DNA from: Pedobacter sp. PLR
Lineage (GTDB): Bacteria; Bacteroidota; Bacteroidia; Sphingobacteriales; Sphingobacteriaceae
Length of the DNA stretch: 64,000 bases
Direction of reading: 5' to 3'
Assembly: GCF_026239675.1 (NCBI RefSeq)
Contig: NZ_JAPIVQ010000006.1
Location: 372,001-436,000, forward strand
Shown: positions 43,301-47,673 of the stretch, piece after piece
Numbering within the stretch: position 1 is the first letter of the stretch
Layout of the letters: every line of letters begins with the position of its first letter
Notes under the pieces: generated by a model
What the model was told of the DNA's origin: nothing
Seen by the model: the letters and a program-made list of their open reading frames with translations, nothing else
Database searches by the model: none
Program-made: the position numbers and the translations under genes

Positions 43301-46300
43301 ATCCGTAAAAATATCGTTTCTGTGCTTCCGGTGGCGGCGGTTAGTACGCCTTATGCAACGGTATTTGATGATGTGCTGCTACCGCAAACGATCAAAGCGA
43401 AGTTTGATGACGGGACCACAGATACGGTAGGTGTAGAATGGAAACCCGGGAATTACAATCCTATAGTTTCCGGAGACTATAACTTAACCGGTAAATTGCT
43501 CCATAATTCCAGTATAGATAACACGGGGAATCTGGAAGCAAAGCTGGTGTTAACGGTCCTTCCAAAACCTAAAAACATTGTGTCTATCAGCAAGCCAGAT
43601 TCAGTAAACGTAGCTTTTGGCACCAGGTTGAATGCGATTGAAACCTTAAAACTTGCGGTTCCGGTGACTTATGATGATGGCAGTACAGGGAGTTTAAACA
43701 TGACCTGGGATACGGAAGCTTACGATCCCCTGAAACCGGATGTTTATACTTTTGATGGAGATCCTATCCTGATTCCGGGAGTGGCGAACAAAGACCTGCG
43801 CAGCACTACCATCACGATTATTCTTGGTAAAAAAGAGATCATTGCGGTAACAAATCCTGCTTTAATAAACGTAAAATATGGTACGGAAACGGATCAGATT
43901 GGCTTACCAGATGAAGTAACAGTGACTTATAATGATCAGTCAGCAGGAACAGAAGGGGTGCTTTGGAATTCTGCAACGTATAACCGTTTGCAGGAAGGCA
44001 GCTATACTTTTAAAGGGGAAATCGTGATCCATGATCAGATTGAAAACCCGAATCTGCGCTATGCAGAGGTGATCGTAAAAGTTGGCCAGAAACCATTAAA
44101 AGTAGTCACTGCGCTTGCCGACTCGTTGAACATTCCTTATGGTACCACCTTTAATGCGGCGAAAGCATTGTTTCCTAAAAAGGCAGCAGTAACCTATGAT
44201 AATGGAACTTCAGGGAGCTTAAATGTAACCTGGCTGGAAGGAGATTACCTGGCGGATGAACCAGGCACTTACCAATTGGTCGGAGAACTGGAAACACCGG
44301 ATGGATTCATTAATCCGGACAGTGTAAAGGCAGATTTAAAAGTAAACATCGGCAAACGTATCATCAAATCTTATCTCGCTCCGGATCCATTAACCGTGTT
44401 TTTTGGAACAGATGCAGGGGCCTTGATTTTACCGGATGCTTTGATGGCAGAGTTTGTATCTGGCGGAATGCAGGACCTCGGTGTAACCTGGGATCTGACT
44501 CCTTACCATGGGAATCTGGAGGGGAAATATGCAGTCGCCGGTACGTTTATCCTGCCGGATGATGTGGAGAATTCCAAAGGAATCATTCCTGAAATAGAAA
44601 TAAACGTATTGCCAAGAGCCAAAGAAATCCGCAGTTTAAAGGCAGATACGATAATAGTGGTTTATGGTACAAAATTAAAAGACCTGATCTTCCCAACGCA
44701 TCGCAATGCGAAATTAGACGACGGGACAAACCAGGATGTTCCGGTGATGAACCCTTCATTTGAAAGTCTGGATTACGACGAAACACAGGCAGGAACTTAC
44801 CTTTTTGAAGGAGAGTTGCTATTGCCACAAGGGATACAAAATCCAGACAATTTACCTGCTCAGGTATGGATTAAAGTAGCGAAGAAAGAGATTGTATCCA
44901 TCACGCCAATTGCGCCTTTAAGCGTGGCTTATGGCACCGGATTCGACGCATTAACCTTACCGGAATCAGTGAAAGTAATTTATAATGACCAGTCGGAAGA
45001 TTTGTTGTCGGTAGATTGGGTAAAAGGAACTTACAATGAAAAGTTAGCGGGTACTTATATTCTTCCGGGAACTATGGTGATCCCTGCTGAGATTGACAAT
45101 CCTAACTCCCTGCAACCGACGCTCAGCGTAACCGTAGCAGAGAAAATCAGGATCTTGGTTGCTATTACTGCGGATTCTCTGCTGGTAGCAAACGGAACAG
45201 CATTAAATACCCTGGGTTTACCAGCTAAAATATCAGGTGTTTTTGATGACGGTTCTACAGAAATGCTAACCGTTTCAAACTGGGAAAATACAGATTATAG
45301 CCCATTGGAATCTGGAACTTATGAGTTCATTGGAATGGTGGCCATTCCGGTAAACACCGAAAATCCAAATGATTTAACGGCCCTGCTGGAAGTTAAAGTA
45401 GCACCAAGGTTTGTCGTTTCCGTGGCTACGATACCAGATATGACTGTTCCTCACGGGACTTTATTTACCAATCTGGCATTGCCTGCTATGGTCGACGTAA
45501 CTTATAATAATCAACAGGTAGAGCCGTTGTCTGTCCTTTGGGAGCCCGGAACTTTCGATGGAAATACCGCTGGCGAGTATTCGTTAAACGGTGTATTACT
45601 ACCTGATAGTCCGGAAGAAAACAAGGACAATAAATCAGCAGCAATCAAGATCATCGTACAAATTCCATTATTGCAGATCAATGCGGTGACGGTAAATACA
45701 CCGGTTCATTTTCCTTTAGGAACCACCAAAGCAAGCTTGATGACACAATTGGGTGCTTCTCTGCCGGTAATGTATACGGTTGGCACAACAGGCCTTGCCG
45801 GAGTAACCTGGGAATCTGCTGACTTTATGGAAAACGAGGTGGGCAGCTTTAACTTTACAGGGATTCTGGATCCTGCGGACGGGGCTTCAAACCCAACAGA
45901 TATTACGGCTAAAGTTGAGGTGATCATCGATCAGAAAAATATCATTTCAGTAGAAGAATCAACTGCATTGGTAGATGTGTATGGCAAGTTGTTTAGTGCC
46001 CTGGAACTGCCTTTAGCGGTTAAAGTAACTTACGATGACGGGAGTACGGAAGAGCTGCCGGTCCTTTGGGAAGAGGCAGGTTATCAAAGTAACCTGTTAC
46101 AGCAACAGACAATTACCGGAGAAATACAACTGACAAACGACATTAGAAATACTTTAGATCTGAAAGGGAAAATCAAGATTACCCTGCAAAAGGATATCGA
46201 TTCTGTAGCTGTAACTACACCAATAACGGTGGCTTACGGTACGCCGTTTTCCGGATTGGGATTACCTGCTCAGGTGGAAGTGACCTATAATGATGGTTCA

Positions 46301-47668
46301 AAAGAAAATCTGGCAGTAACCTGGGATCCTGCAGCCTATGCCGCGGCTCCAATTGGCGAATTGTTAATGGTTGGTGATTTAACCTTAGCGCCAAATACCG
46401 TCAATACTACTTTGCAAACGGCACTGGCTACAATTCATATTCAGAAAGGCATGCAAGTGATCAATTTCTCCGCAATTGCAAATAAGCAATATGGTGATGA
46501 TGCCTTCCGCTTGCAGGCTACGGCTTCTTCCGGTTTGCCGGTTACTTTTGAATTGCTGGACGGTCACCTTGATCTGAATGGCGATCTGGCCACTATTGAA
46601 GGTGCAGGAGCAGTAGTCATTAAAGCCGTTCAGGCAGGAAATGCATTTTATGAAAAAGCAGAGGCTGAACAAAGATTTGTAATCAGCAAAGCTTTACTGA
46701 GCGTTCATGGCGATACTTTGAAACGTTTCTTTGCCCATGAAAATCCATCATTTACGTATCAAATGAAAGACTTTAAATATGGCGAAACGGAATGGAGTGT
46801 AAGGGCTGCGGCTAAGTTGACAGGAGCGCCGGAAATCAACACTACGGCTACCCTGGCCAGCTTACCTGGTGTTTACCCGGTAACGTTGAGCATTGGCGAT
46901 TTACAGGCCGATAATTATGATTTTAGTTTTGTGAATGGCTCATTGGAAATTTCCAGATCGTACCATACCATCACCTGGGAAAGTAATGGTGGTACCGTGG
47001 TGGCAGCGCAGGTAGTAGAAGACCAGACTTTAATTACTCCGGCTGTGAGCACTAAGGATGGCGTTGTTTTTTATGCCTGGTATAGTGATCAGAATATGGA
47101 AACTGTTTTTAATTTTGGCCTCCCAATTACAGAAAGCATGACGCTTTATGCAGATTGGAAGTTAAGCCCATTGCCAACATCCGGAGGGATTAGCATGAAG
47201 ATGGTGGCAGATTATATGCTCGCTATCGGAGAACTAAATGAGACAGAAAGAAAAGCACCGTTCTCCCTGGCGGGTTTAAATGCGAAGAGCCACTTAGATG
47301 ATAAGTTGCCTCCCTTTAAACTGACGGAATGGTATGGTTATGCAGCGGTTAAAAAACCACTGTTAAAAACGGTTGCGGTTACGGCTAAAAGCAGCTCAGC
47401 AGTGCTTACAGGCATGACTTTAACGGACGATGGCGAATCGGCAATTACGGAATCCGGAATCTGCTGGAGCACGGTGCCAAATCCGACACTGGCGGATGGG
47501 AAAGTGATTGCAGGAGCGGATGCTTTAGTGATCAGTCTGGAAGGCCTGAGCACAGGGATACCGTATTATGTGAAAGCATATGCGATAAATAAATCGGGAC
47601 TGGCCTACGGAAATGAAGTGGCTTTCCTGATCAATGAAAATGGTTTAATAGAAATTGTAAAGAAATAA
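22328..47668 (+). CDS. Giant secreted beta-helix / Ig-like repeat protein (about 8,446 residues)
   Basis: One uninterrupted frame of 25.3 kb. ATG 22328 starts a clean signal peptide (RTSLFKAIAFSVLFFTALQ, cleavage after SAQ). Order of parts: twelve modules of 498-597 residues (22403-42512), each a right-handed beta-helix region with many GGGxYN and NNxxFxxN rungs, a choice-of-anchor Q-like end (NSIFWGNKRG, AIDAGDN, VDLGAYEN), and a putative Ig (He_PIG-like) domain; fifteen Big_4-like repeats (42518-46460); MBG-like and Listeria-Bacteroides-type domains; a C-terminal tail with EWYGYA and a fibronectin-like region. I see no type IX C-terminal sorting domain, no transmembrane helix and no enzymatic motif. 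It is probably a very long adhesin or surface fibre. Mass is about 0.85-0.9 MDa by estimate. Confidence 0.93.
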   Translation: MRTSLFKAIAFSVLFFTALQISAQTKIYVNATATGSNTGADWSNAYTDLLNAITKSAAGNEIWVAKGVYSPGGVSASTFTLKSGVKMYGGFAGTESLLTQRVADPNGLFTANQSILTGSNINNHVVSNVAALTKETVLDGFTISGGRTVNGNNPTAAANRGAGIYNTAGSAVFQNLWIKDNIASHYGAGFHNNGTVTLINLLLENNSFYNSTFSNTLGAGMYNSAAVIFKGISFINNSGASSGAGLYNTIVSSMEDNVFKNNTSTGNGGALTSTVGLTIDRTSFIQNTAALQGGAIYSGSGMTIRNSIFSRNKITGALVANVGGAIYGLSTAMNIFNCSFSNNTIAYVFADNTITYGGALNAAVASNVYNSIFWGNKRGNNVPDQIGGVKITMENTLVQHNYSHGLDNMIGDPDFVNADLDDLRLKNGSIAIDAGDNSKQSGTMDIVGNVRLIGTNIDLGALENPSGMTATLDILPATIGVQQRGLPYNQSLSIKGGAATNWEVTFGALPPGISLNPQTGQLTGIPTIAGNYPVVIKATNGSLTGSRQFNFTISPGVARLHVNVSATGQNNGVDWANGYTRLQTALALAKDGDEIWVSKGKYSPHLDSAFAMVSGVKIYGGFAGTETVLSQRRADQFGKFTINETILSGNGINKHVVLNNAIILSVNTLMDGFTIAEGNANGTGINGHGAGIYNAAVAGNAIFSNMIFKNNKANIYGGGMYNLASGLKLTNVLFESNEVVSGARLGGGLYNAGPSASLNQVVFRNNKAINGGGMHNTVGGTKATLTESTFEGNSSETMGGGLSNVGDISLTDVVFKNNTAKTTGGGLYTTINANLDRVSFLDNIAEQKGGGIYAVGTITMRNAILSKNSVTGIVAGYNGGGMFVDGTATIQNSTFSNNTMASTALEGTFVGAGLWAGTITVNIHNSIFWGNKRGNDVADQIGGSTLRDMANNIVQNNSLSGTNNLIGNPDFENAEQHNLQLKNGSIAIDAGNNLKVSTESDFAGNTRIINGTVDIGALENPLGMPGSLTIMPEAIVPQIRGANLVQELILSGGSGVAEWSLLTGELPFGISLDAKTGKLTGIPTVAGTYVFVLRVLQGNKVGTRQYTVVINAGATRLHVNAASSGDNNGVDWPNGFNNLQSALAIAKDGDEIWVAKGKYSPNIDASFAMVSGVKMYGGFAGTETVLTQRQADQFGKFTINETILSGNDINKHVVLNNAIALSVNTLMDGFTISEGNANGTGIPGHGAGVYNAAIAGNAIFSNMIFKNNKANIYGGGMYNLATGLKLTNVLFESNEVVSGARLGGGLYNAAANASLNQVVFRNNKAFNGGGIHNTVAGTKVTLTESTFEGNISDGLGGGITNVGDVSLTDVVFKDNTAKSYGGGLYTTINANLDRVSFLDNIAEQRGGGIYANGPITMRNVILSKNSVTGLLTNNFGGGMYLEGGTANIQNSTFSNNTIALTALEPTFIGGGLWNGVNTVNIYNSIFWGNKRGNDVADQIAGPLLKNMANNIVQNNFNSGTNNLIANPDFANPDQHDLQLKNGSVAIDAGTNSEVYTATDLAGKTRIVNGLVDLGAFENPLGMSASLAILPTSLTALPRGTSVELPFTLNTGTAPATWSVFTGVLPLGLTLNSQTGIISGIPMIAGSYTFVLRALQGSLVGTRQYTMVVNPGATRLHVSQGATGINNGVDWNNGFIKLQSALTLAKDGDEIWVAKGKYIPVAVLDSAFYMVSGVKMYGGFAGTETGLNQRVANTNGKFTANETILSGNDLNRHVITNTTLLNPETLLDGFTISEGNSNHSGGGVNHLAAAVNGTFRNLIIKNNKGYHYGAGFYNLAAALKIDNVLFEDNILLGGNRYGAGLHNTGINAVINNVIFRGNQAAIGAGVYNSGNGVSINKAIFENNLGSSYGGALVNVGSTTITISNSEFNRNRSDGHSGAIYNAGIATMTDVIFRENTAALIGGAINNVGTNTLDRVSFIGNTAVQNGGAYYGTITNTLNNVVFSRNKVTGPTFNGGGLYLYSGTLDISNATFSNNNVVLATANAGGGLFRNSGTVKIYNSVFWGNTRGGGLSDQLNTGVTISNSTVEEGYATGTAILVGDPLFTNTATDDLSLKNGSLAIDKGNNSYTSTTKDIEGNPRFYNTLVDHGAYENQGGASLKITPVSLAVMTRGEEQNIQLQATGGSAAYTWSLLSGDLPTGLFISPEGKIHGRAMVSVIGGYTFAIAVTDGTLVGSKQYTVEVQQAATRIYVREAATGAKNGVDWNHAITDLQLALAQAGTGDEIWVAKGDYVPGTDVASTFTLKEGVKMYGGFAGTEDALAQRQLDANGLYAVHESILNGNGKSYHVVSNTLALTAATVLDGFSISGGRTAIGSSPIIYSAAGIYNNAGAAIFRNLWVKNNNAYYLGAGIYNVGPSTFENIRMEKNIVTGGVGYGGGLYNTNAFANFRRLTFIGNEATQGGGMYNSVAEVKLEDVTFTGNKASTGGGAGLYHRAGLLTIRKGNFEGNISGATGAGILNAGVIDAEDLTFKGNMASTTGAGLHSTGTFTLNRGSFIANISAQYGAGIFNSSIVRLDNVIFSRNKVTNPNTSGYGAGMYHASGTATLSNTTFSNNTTAYTHASTATGAGFFKVASGTVAIYNSIFWGNKRGGNVPDQVTGTGLTIANAIVEGGYATGTNISIGNPSFTDAENDNLRVKAGSAAIDAGDNAATGTSRDLDINERVVNGQVDMGAYENQGGASLSILPATLPPGTRGAILNQQFTATGGEAKLTWAVSSGNLPPGLSLSAGGWLTGRAMVAGSYTFVLSVTDGQFIGSKQYTYIINAAGTHLYTNEKATGKKDGSDWENGYTDLQSAITQALSGDEIWVAKGNYSPGLLVTSSFNLKENVKIYGGFAGTEASLAARKISAVNTINKSTLDGSQGVASYHVVSNTLALTNATLLDGFTISGGKALITNSSSLNANHYGGGIYTSLGNPVFSNLIITGNNAVYGGGMMVLGGIVTINNTQFIANTTNGSYGRASALFVGSGTTVNLDSATFENNLVTMGAYTTAGAMMNNGTVTMTNSSFKNNRLEGTTYGQGGAYHHVGGASSKISKTTFTENTALAGGALYASSGVLELRDVTFTGNKAAATGGAMHNIGTPVLDRVSFIGNESVQHGGGLYSSGVIKLDNVLFSRNKVTSTGNFYGGGMYAASTTSLINATFSNNSVARATAGGGALFRGGGAVSIYNSIFWGNTFGVNLPDQISGVVTIDQSIVQGNYTGGTNIVIGNPLFVNADLDNLRLKGGSPAIDMGNNTKISTSKDLEGNPRLVNETVDMGAYENQGTASLIIAPASLAVYSRGDTFEVPLTVTGSTEPLTWRITSGNLPVGIVLKPNGELSGRPMVAGSYIFVVATSDGTLLGSKQYTLVVNPASMVLYANVAATTGNNDGSSWEHGFTDLKNAWNKSISGDQIRVAKGKYSPGPLVTDWFTMKENVKVYGGFSGTEKTLEERQANNIHTENQTTLDGSQGVASRHVVFNNLPLTNATVLDGFTVSGGQALANGDTDNHRGGGIYNYATVKAVFNNLQILNNKADRGAGIYNQGPAVFTQLLFQNNEASAYGGGMYNLNIGITLNNATFKQNTAKLYAGGFAHNGGVLNVVNSSFINNTAGQQAGGMYHLAGTANLENVVFSRNEVTTAGAYYGGGLFVAAAATLNNVTFSNNKIAFTHATTLGGAGLYRTTGVINVNNSIFWGNKRGNEITDQLNAGMVLTWSLVQGGYVTGTNVLIGDPLFQQAEADNLQLKAGSPGIDAGDNTKNNSTADLSGNPRVINDQIDLGAYENQGGSGLKILPATFAPFLRGVNPMIQMTATGGSGNYTWIVQSGSLPVGLVLTPEGLITGNPTLTGSYTFVAAATDGQLIGSKQYTVTVTGGTTRLFVNQAATGGNNGSNWANAFTDLQPALAQTSAGDEIWVAKGSYSAGLTISSYFTLKEGVKMYGGFAGTEALLAERDSTAIRGLHETILDGGKGVASYHVVYNTAALTAATVLDGFSIEGGKSATSYGSSSNVNYYGGGIYNIAGSAVFRNLWIKNNIATYGAGLYHQGAASYTNITFSNNETKGYAARGSAVYNAGGFKLQNGFFENNKITESASYTGYGAGIFNAGALELNDVKFINNTINSGQGGAIYSNSGAVIKLKEATFTGNKATIAGAVFLANGTLDLSSATFKDNAATTTGGAIYSAATMSLNRIQFTGNTAVQHGAAIWTTGTLKIDNSVFSRNKVTSTSGYFGGAIYIGSGTTNISNASFSGNSINYVNPSVTLSYGGAIHRSSGTVNVHNSIFWNNKRGNNVADQLNAGIITGSSIVQHNYATGTDIKIGDPMFEDALTDNLKLKGGSLAINVGENSWQTFDKDLAGNPRVVNDVVDLGAYEHDGAGQLMISPPVIPDLIRGTYLDLQFTYTGTTSPVTWSFQGGKLPTGLVFLPDGKLRGTPTLTGSYTFVIGAGDGTIAGNKQYTVIVKEGSARLFVHQTATGDNNGSNWQHAFTDLQAAMAQVKAGDEIWVAKGIYSPGALVSSTFTLKEGLKIYGGFAGTETLLTDRIPDNIATTNETILGGGAAVISYHIVYNTAALTSATVLDGFSIQGGKAAWSYGSSSNANYYGGGIYNTAGTAIFRNLWIKDNMATYGAGLYHAGDAEYSNIRFTNNTAKGYAARGAAVYNGRGFALTKGVFEGNKITESASYTGYGAAIFNTGLLELEDVKFLNNIIANGQGGAIYNNSGAGLKIFKSEFTGNKATTGGALFIANGYPEITEVTFRGNAATGMGGAIYAAGTPVLNRVSFIENTAGQHGGAIWTNGSIRIDNSIFSRNKVSSTVGHYGGAMYVNSGEALINNVTFSNNSINYINASATLNYGGALYRNSGVVTLHNSILWGNKRGNNVMDQLNAGIIAGSTLIQNNYATGEDIKFGDPMFENAAADNLKLKGGSLAIDAGRNSWQGFDKDLAGKARVINDLVDLGAYENEGGESLILNPVSIAPLKRGAYVEIQLTATGTTLPVTWSLQGGKLPTGLIFLPDGKLRGTPTVVGSYTFVIGATDAIMGGNRQYTVNILNGSGRLFVHQTATGDNNGSNWQHAFKDLQVALGQTSAGDEIWVARGTYSPGLLISSTFTLKEGVKIYGGFAGTETLLTDRDSTAVRGINETILDGSLGKPSYHVVYNAAALTNATVLDGFSIQGGNAGTSYNSYYYNGNYYGAGIYNSAGAAVFNHLWIKNNVASYGGGIYHSGTASYSNIIFSNNRTTGQYARGSAVYNAGGFKLKGGVFENNKIIESASYPGYGSALFNAGLAELRDVRFDNNTITNGQGGAIYSNSGAALTITNASFTANKSTTGGAVFIANGTPVFTNVTFKNNTATGSGGALYASGTLTLNRTSFTNNTAGLHGGAVWSNSVFKLDNSTFSRNSVISSAANYGGAIYIYSGTAVLTNNTFSNNSINYFKTGLVNYGGAIYRNAGTVTLNNSVLWGNTRGSSTADQLNLNIKVNNSLIQGGYSTGANIIDADPVFANAAADDLSLTGCSPAINTGENTLVVAGSKDLPGLERIQSQWVDMGGLEYQQGVVEVQPATMPQGNRGEAVTVQLQGITGNGSNGTGGTAGNYTYQVISGKLPDGLSMTPTGLISGNPIVIGKYTFVVKATDGNLCGHRMYNMEIVAGTGVVRILVNQAAVAGQNNGSTWDNAYLDLQNALKVSLAGDEIWVAKGTYSPGPLITSAFQMKEGVKIYGGFAATENLLSERDTINTRTLNQTILDGKNINRHVVFNNKVLTKATVLDGFTVTAGRTVIGNSGSEPYIGAGIYNVSGAMIFNDLWIKNNNSSNYGGGMYNAGASVLTKITFENNTVSTGSYSYGGGLYNSGAVTMKQVEFLNNSANTGGGLYHVTGALMMSNVVFKENKASLTGGGFYAYTGKITIDGAKFIANTSVQHGAGLYQYVSVLTLNNAVFSRNKVTGTAGYFGGGMYQYTSTSNLNNVTFSNNSIAYVNAALTKYGGGIYRNAGTLNLQNSILWGNKRGNNVADELNLNVKVSNALIQGGYVAGKTVIDANPMFNLSNPDDLSLSACSPAINMGDNVFAAGLTKDVAGKNRIMADAVDLGAYENQQNRIMVGPAALPEGIRGQRYTQQINATGGSGTYNYAISYGKLPDGLLMSTSGTITGRPINSGIYTFNVTANDGTLCGNRLYTVDVRPGIGGVRIYVNQAATGMDNGADWTNGYLDLQKGMASALAGDTVWVAKGKYNPGVKVTDYFTLKENVKLFGGFAGTENEFEDRNPETIATTNETILSGDNRNYHVLYNRIALTNATIVDGFSIVAGKTAVGSNSSSELYYGAGIYNALGKIIFRNLWIKDNVAYTYGGGVFNSGAAEFTNVILENNTAVVGSYALGGGMYNSGAATFKDVKFINNKSKTGAGLYNISSAITMDKVDFKDNAASISGGALYNASNGKPVITNARFIGNTAVQHGGAIYQYSGTLNITNAVFSRNKVTSTGGYYGGALYHYNGVTNLINTSIANNSIAYANTSAANQYGGAVYRYTGTLNIYNTILWGNKRGNKVADQLTTGIIVANSTIENGYKTGTLIFTKDPQFNNPEGDELSLSPCSPSINMGDNNKIAGIGLDLAGAQRIQHNTVDIGAYEFQGLYLENAEQQLPEADQWSPYSHQVTLATAGNYTFTLSQGLLPDGMTLSPAGLISGEATVAGEYEFTLAVAGDNVCGSLKIKLKVNTREPYIIEVLKPYPLPVKIDTGTPFDQLTLVPQVEVVMSDQSHAKFPVTWLPGDYNGNVEGVYTLIGNITVPKPEMNRNNLTATAKVAVLDPVFPYIIALEELPPVYVWSGTPFSEVLPLLPKQVRVTYDDRVTTDMLTLIWKQGTYDLKSGVYRLYADLVLKEIHANPAGFEASVDVYAQHDVIAIEPLADITVPLHTPAANLPLQSSIRVTYHDQTTGFLSVIWDKSLYMPAKGDEYDLKGDLQLKPLISNSKHLLADQKVIIRKNIVSVLPVAAVSTPYATVFDDVLLPQTIKAKFDDGTTDTVGVEWKPGNYNPIVSGDYNLTGKLLHNSSIDNTGNLEAKLVLTVLPKPKNIVSISKPDSVNVAFGTRLNAIETLKLAVPVTYDDGSTGSLNMTWDTEAYDPLKPDVYTFDGDPILIPGVANKDLRSTTITIILGKKEIIAVTNPALINVKYGTETDQIGLPDEVTVTYNDQSAGTEGVLWNSATYNRLQEGSYTFKGEIVIHDQIENPNLRYAEVIVKVGQKPLKVVTALADSLNIPYGTTFNAAKALFPKKAAVTYDNGTSGSLNVTWLEGDYLADEPGTYQLVGELETPDGFINPDSVKADLKVNIGKRIIKSYLAPDPLTVFFGTDAGALILPDALMAEFVSGGMQDLGVTWDLTPYHGNLEGKYAVAGTFILPDDVENSKGIIPEIEINVLPRAKEIRSLKADTIIVVYGTKLKDLIFPTHRNAKLDDGTNQDVPVMNPSFESLDYDETQAGTYLFEGELLLPQGIQNPDNLPAQVWIKVAKKEIVSITPIAPLSVAYGTGFDALTLPESVKVIYNDQSEDLLSVDWVKGTYNEKLAGTYILPGTMVIPAEIDNPNSLQPTLSVTVAEKIRILVAITADSLLVANGTALNTLGLPAKISGVFDDGSTEMLTVSNWENTDYSPLESGTYEFIGMVAIPVNTENPNDLTALLEVKVAPRFVVSVATIPDMTVPHGTLFTNLALPAMVDVTYNNQQVEPLSVLWEPGTFDGNTAGEYSLNGVLLPDSPEENKDNKSAAIKIIVQIPLLQINAVTVNTPVHFPLGTTKASLMTQLGASLPVMYTVGTTGLAGVTWESADFMENEVGSFNFTGILDPADGASNPTDITAKVEVIIDQKNIISVEESTALVDVYGKLFSALELPLAVKVTYDDGSTEELPVLWEEAGYQSNLLQQQTITGEIQLTNDIRNTLDLKGKIKITLQKDIDSVAVTTPITVAYGTPFSGLGLPAQVEVTYNDGSKENLAVTWDPAAYAAAPIGELLMVGDLTLAPNTVNTTLQTALATIHIQKGMQVINFSAIANKQYGDDAFRLQATASSGLPVTFELLDGHLDLNGDLATIEGAGAVVIKAVQAGNAFYEKAEAEQRFVISKALLSVHGDTLKRFFAHENPSFTYQMKDFKYGETEWSVRAAAKLTGAPEINTTATLASLPGVYPVTLSIGDLQADNYDFSFVNGSLEISRSYHTITWESNGGTVVAAQVVEDQTLITPAVSTKDGVVFYAWYSDQNMETVFNFGLPITESMTLYADWKLSPLPTSGGISMKMVADYMLAIGELNETERKAPFSLAGLNAKSHLDDKLPPFKLTEWYGYAAVKKPLLKTVAVTAKSSSAVLTGMTLTDDGESAITESGICWSTVPNPTLADGKVIAGADALVISLEGLSTGIPYYVKAYAINKSGLAYGNEVAFLINENGLIEIVKK
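24002..27346 (+). repeat. Nearly identical module pair 2 and 3
   Basis: Modules 2 (24002-25672) and 3 (25673-27346) are almost the same length (557 and 558 residues) and much more alike at DNA level than any other pair. From about 24226 against 25900, long identical blocks (for example GTTAAAACTGACCAATGTTC) are broken only by scattered, mostly third-position changes. This is the youngest duplication in the gene and the likeliest place for unequal recombination. Confidence 0.88.
38930..42478 (+). other. Cysteine pairs limited to modules 10-12
   Basis: Modules 10, 11 and 12 each carry Cys in CSPAIN/CSPSIN (codons at 38930, 40544 and 42137) and a second Cys in the closing Ig, in LCG/VCG (39299, 40886 and 42476). 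In modules 1-9 the equivalent sites read GSxAID and LxGSKQ. Only isolated other cysteines were noticed in the protein. Three equivalent disulfides next to the stalk are implied. Confidence 0.8.
42518..46460 (+). repeat. Fifteen Big_4-like repeats of about 88 residues
   Basis: The repeat pattern is IVSV......V.YGT....L.LP..V.VTY.DGS...L.V.W....Y.....GTY...G.L.....I.NP..L.A...V. Fifteen copies can be counted from PYIIEVLKP at 42518 to the GMQ at about 46459, an average of 263 nt each. Unlike the modules before them, the copies are well diverged from one another, so they are old. Such Ig-like strings usually act as a stiff stalk. Confidence 0.85.
46457..47668 (+). other. C-terminal domains of the giant protein
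   Basis: After the Big_4 array come a YGDDAFRLQATASSGLPVTF segment and an MBG-like domain (to about 46960), then a Listeria-Bacteroides (Flg_new-type) repeat from 46964 (HTITWESNGGTVV, FYAWYSD, MTLYADW) to about 47170. Next is an unusual segment (SGGISMKMVADYML, FSLAGLNAKSHL, FKLTEWYGYA) recalling short motifs of phage tail proteins, and finally a fibronectin-like region (ITESGICWSTVPNPT, YYVKAYAINKSGLAYGNEV) to the stop. No canonical type IX sorting domain is apparent. Confidence 0.7.
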
Positions 47669-47673
47669 AGGAT

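Noticed and set aside
22403..46460. Regular repeats that could be taken for a CRISPR array or satellite DNA
   Set aside because: The periods (about 1.7 kb and 263 nt) are protein modules in one open frame, with third-position variation; there are no short repeats with unique spacers.
46964..47170. Listeria-Bacteroides-type repeat taken as a sign of transfer from Firmicutes
   Set aside because: This domain is common in Bacteroidota surface proteins, and the codon use looks like the rest of the gene.
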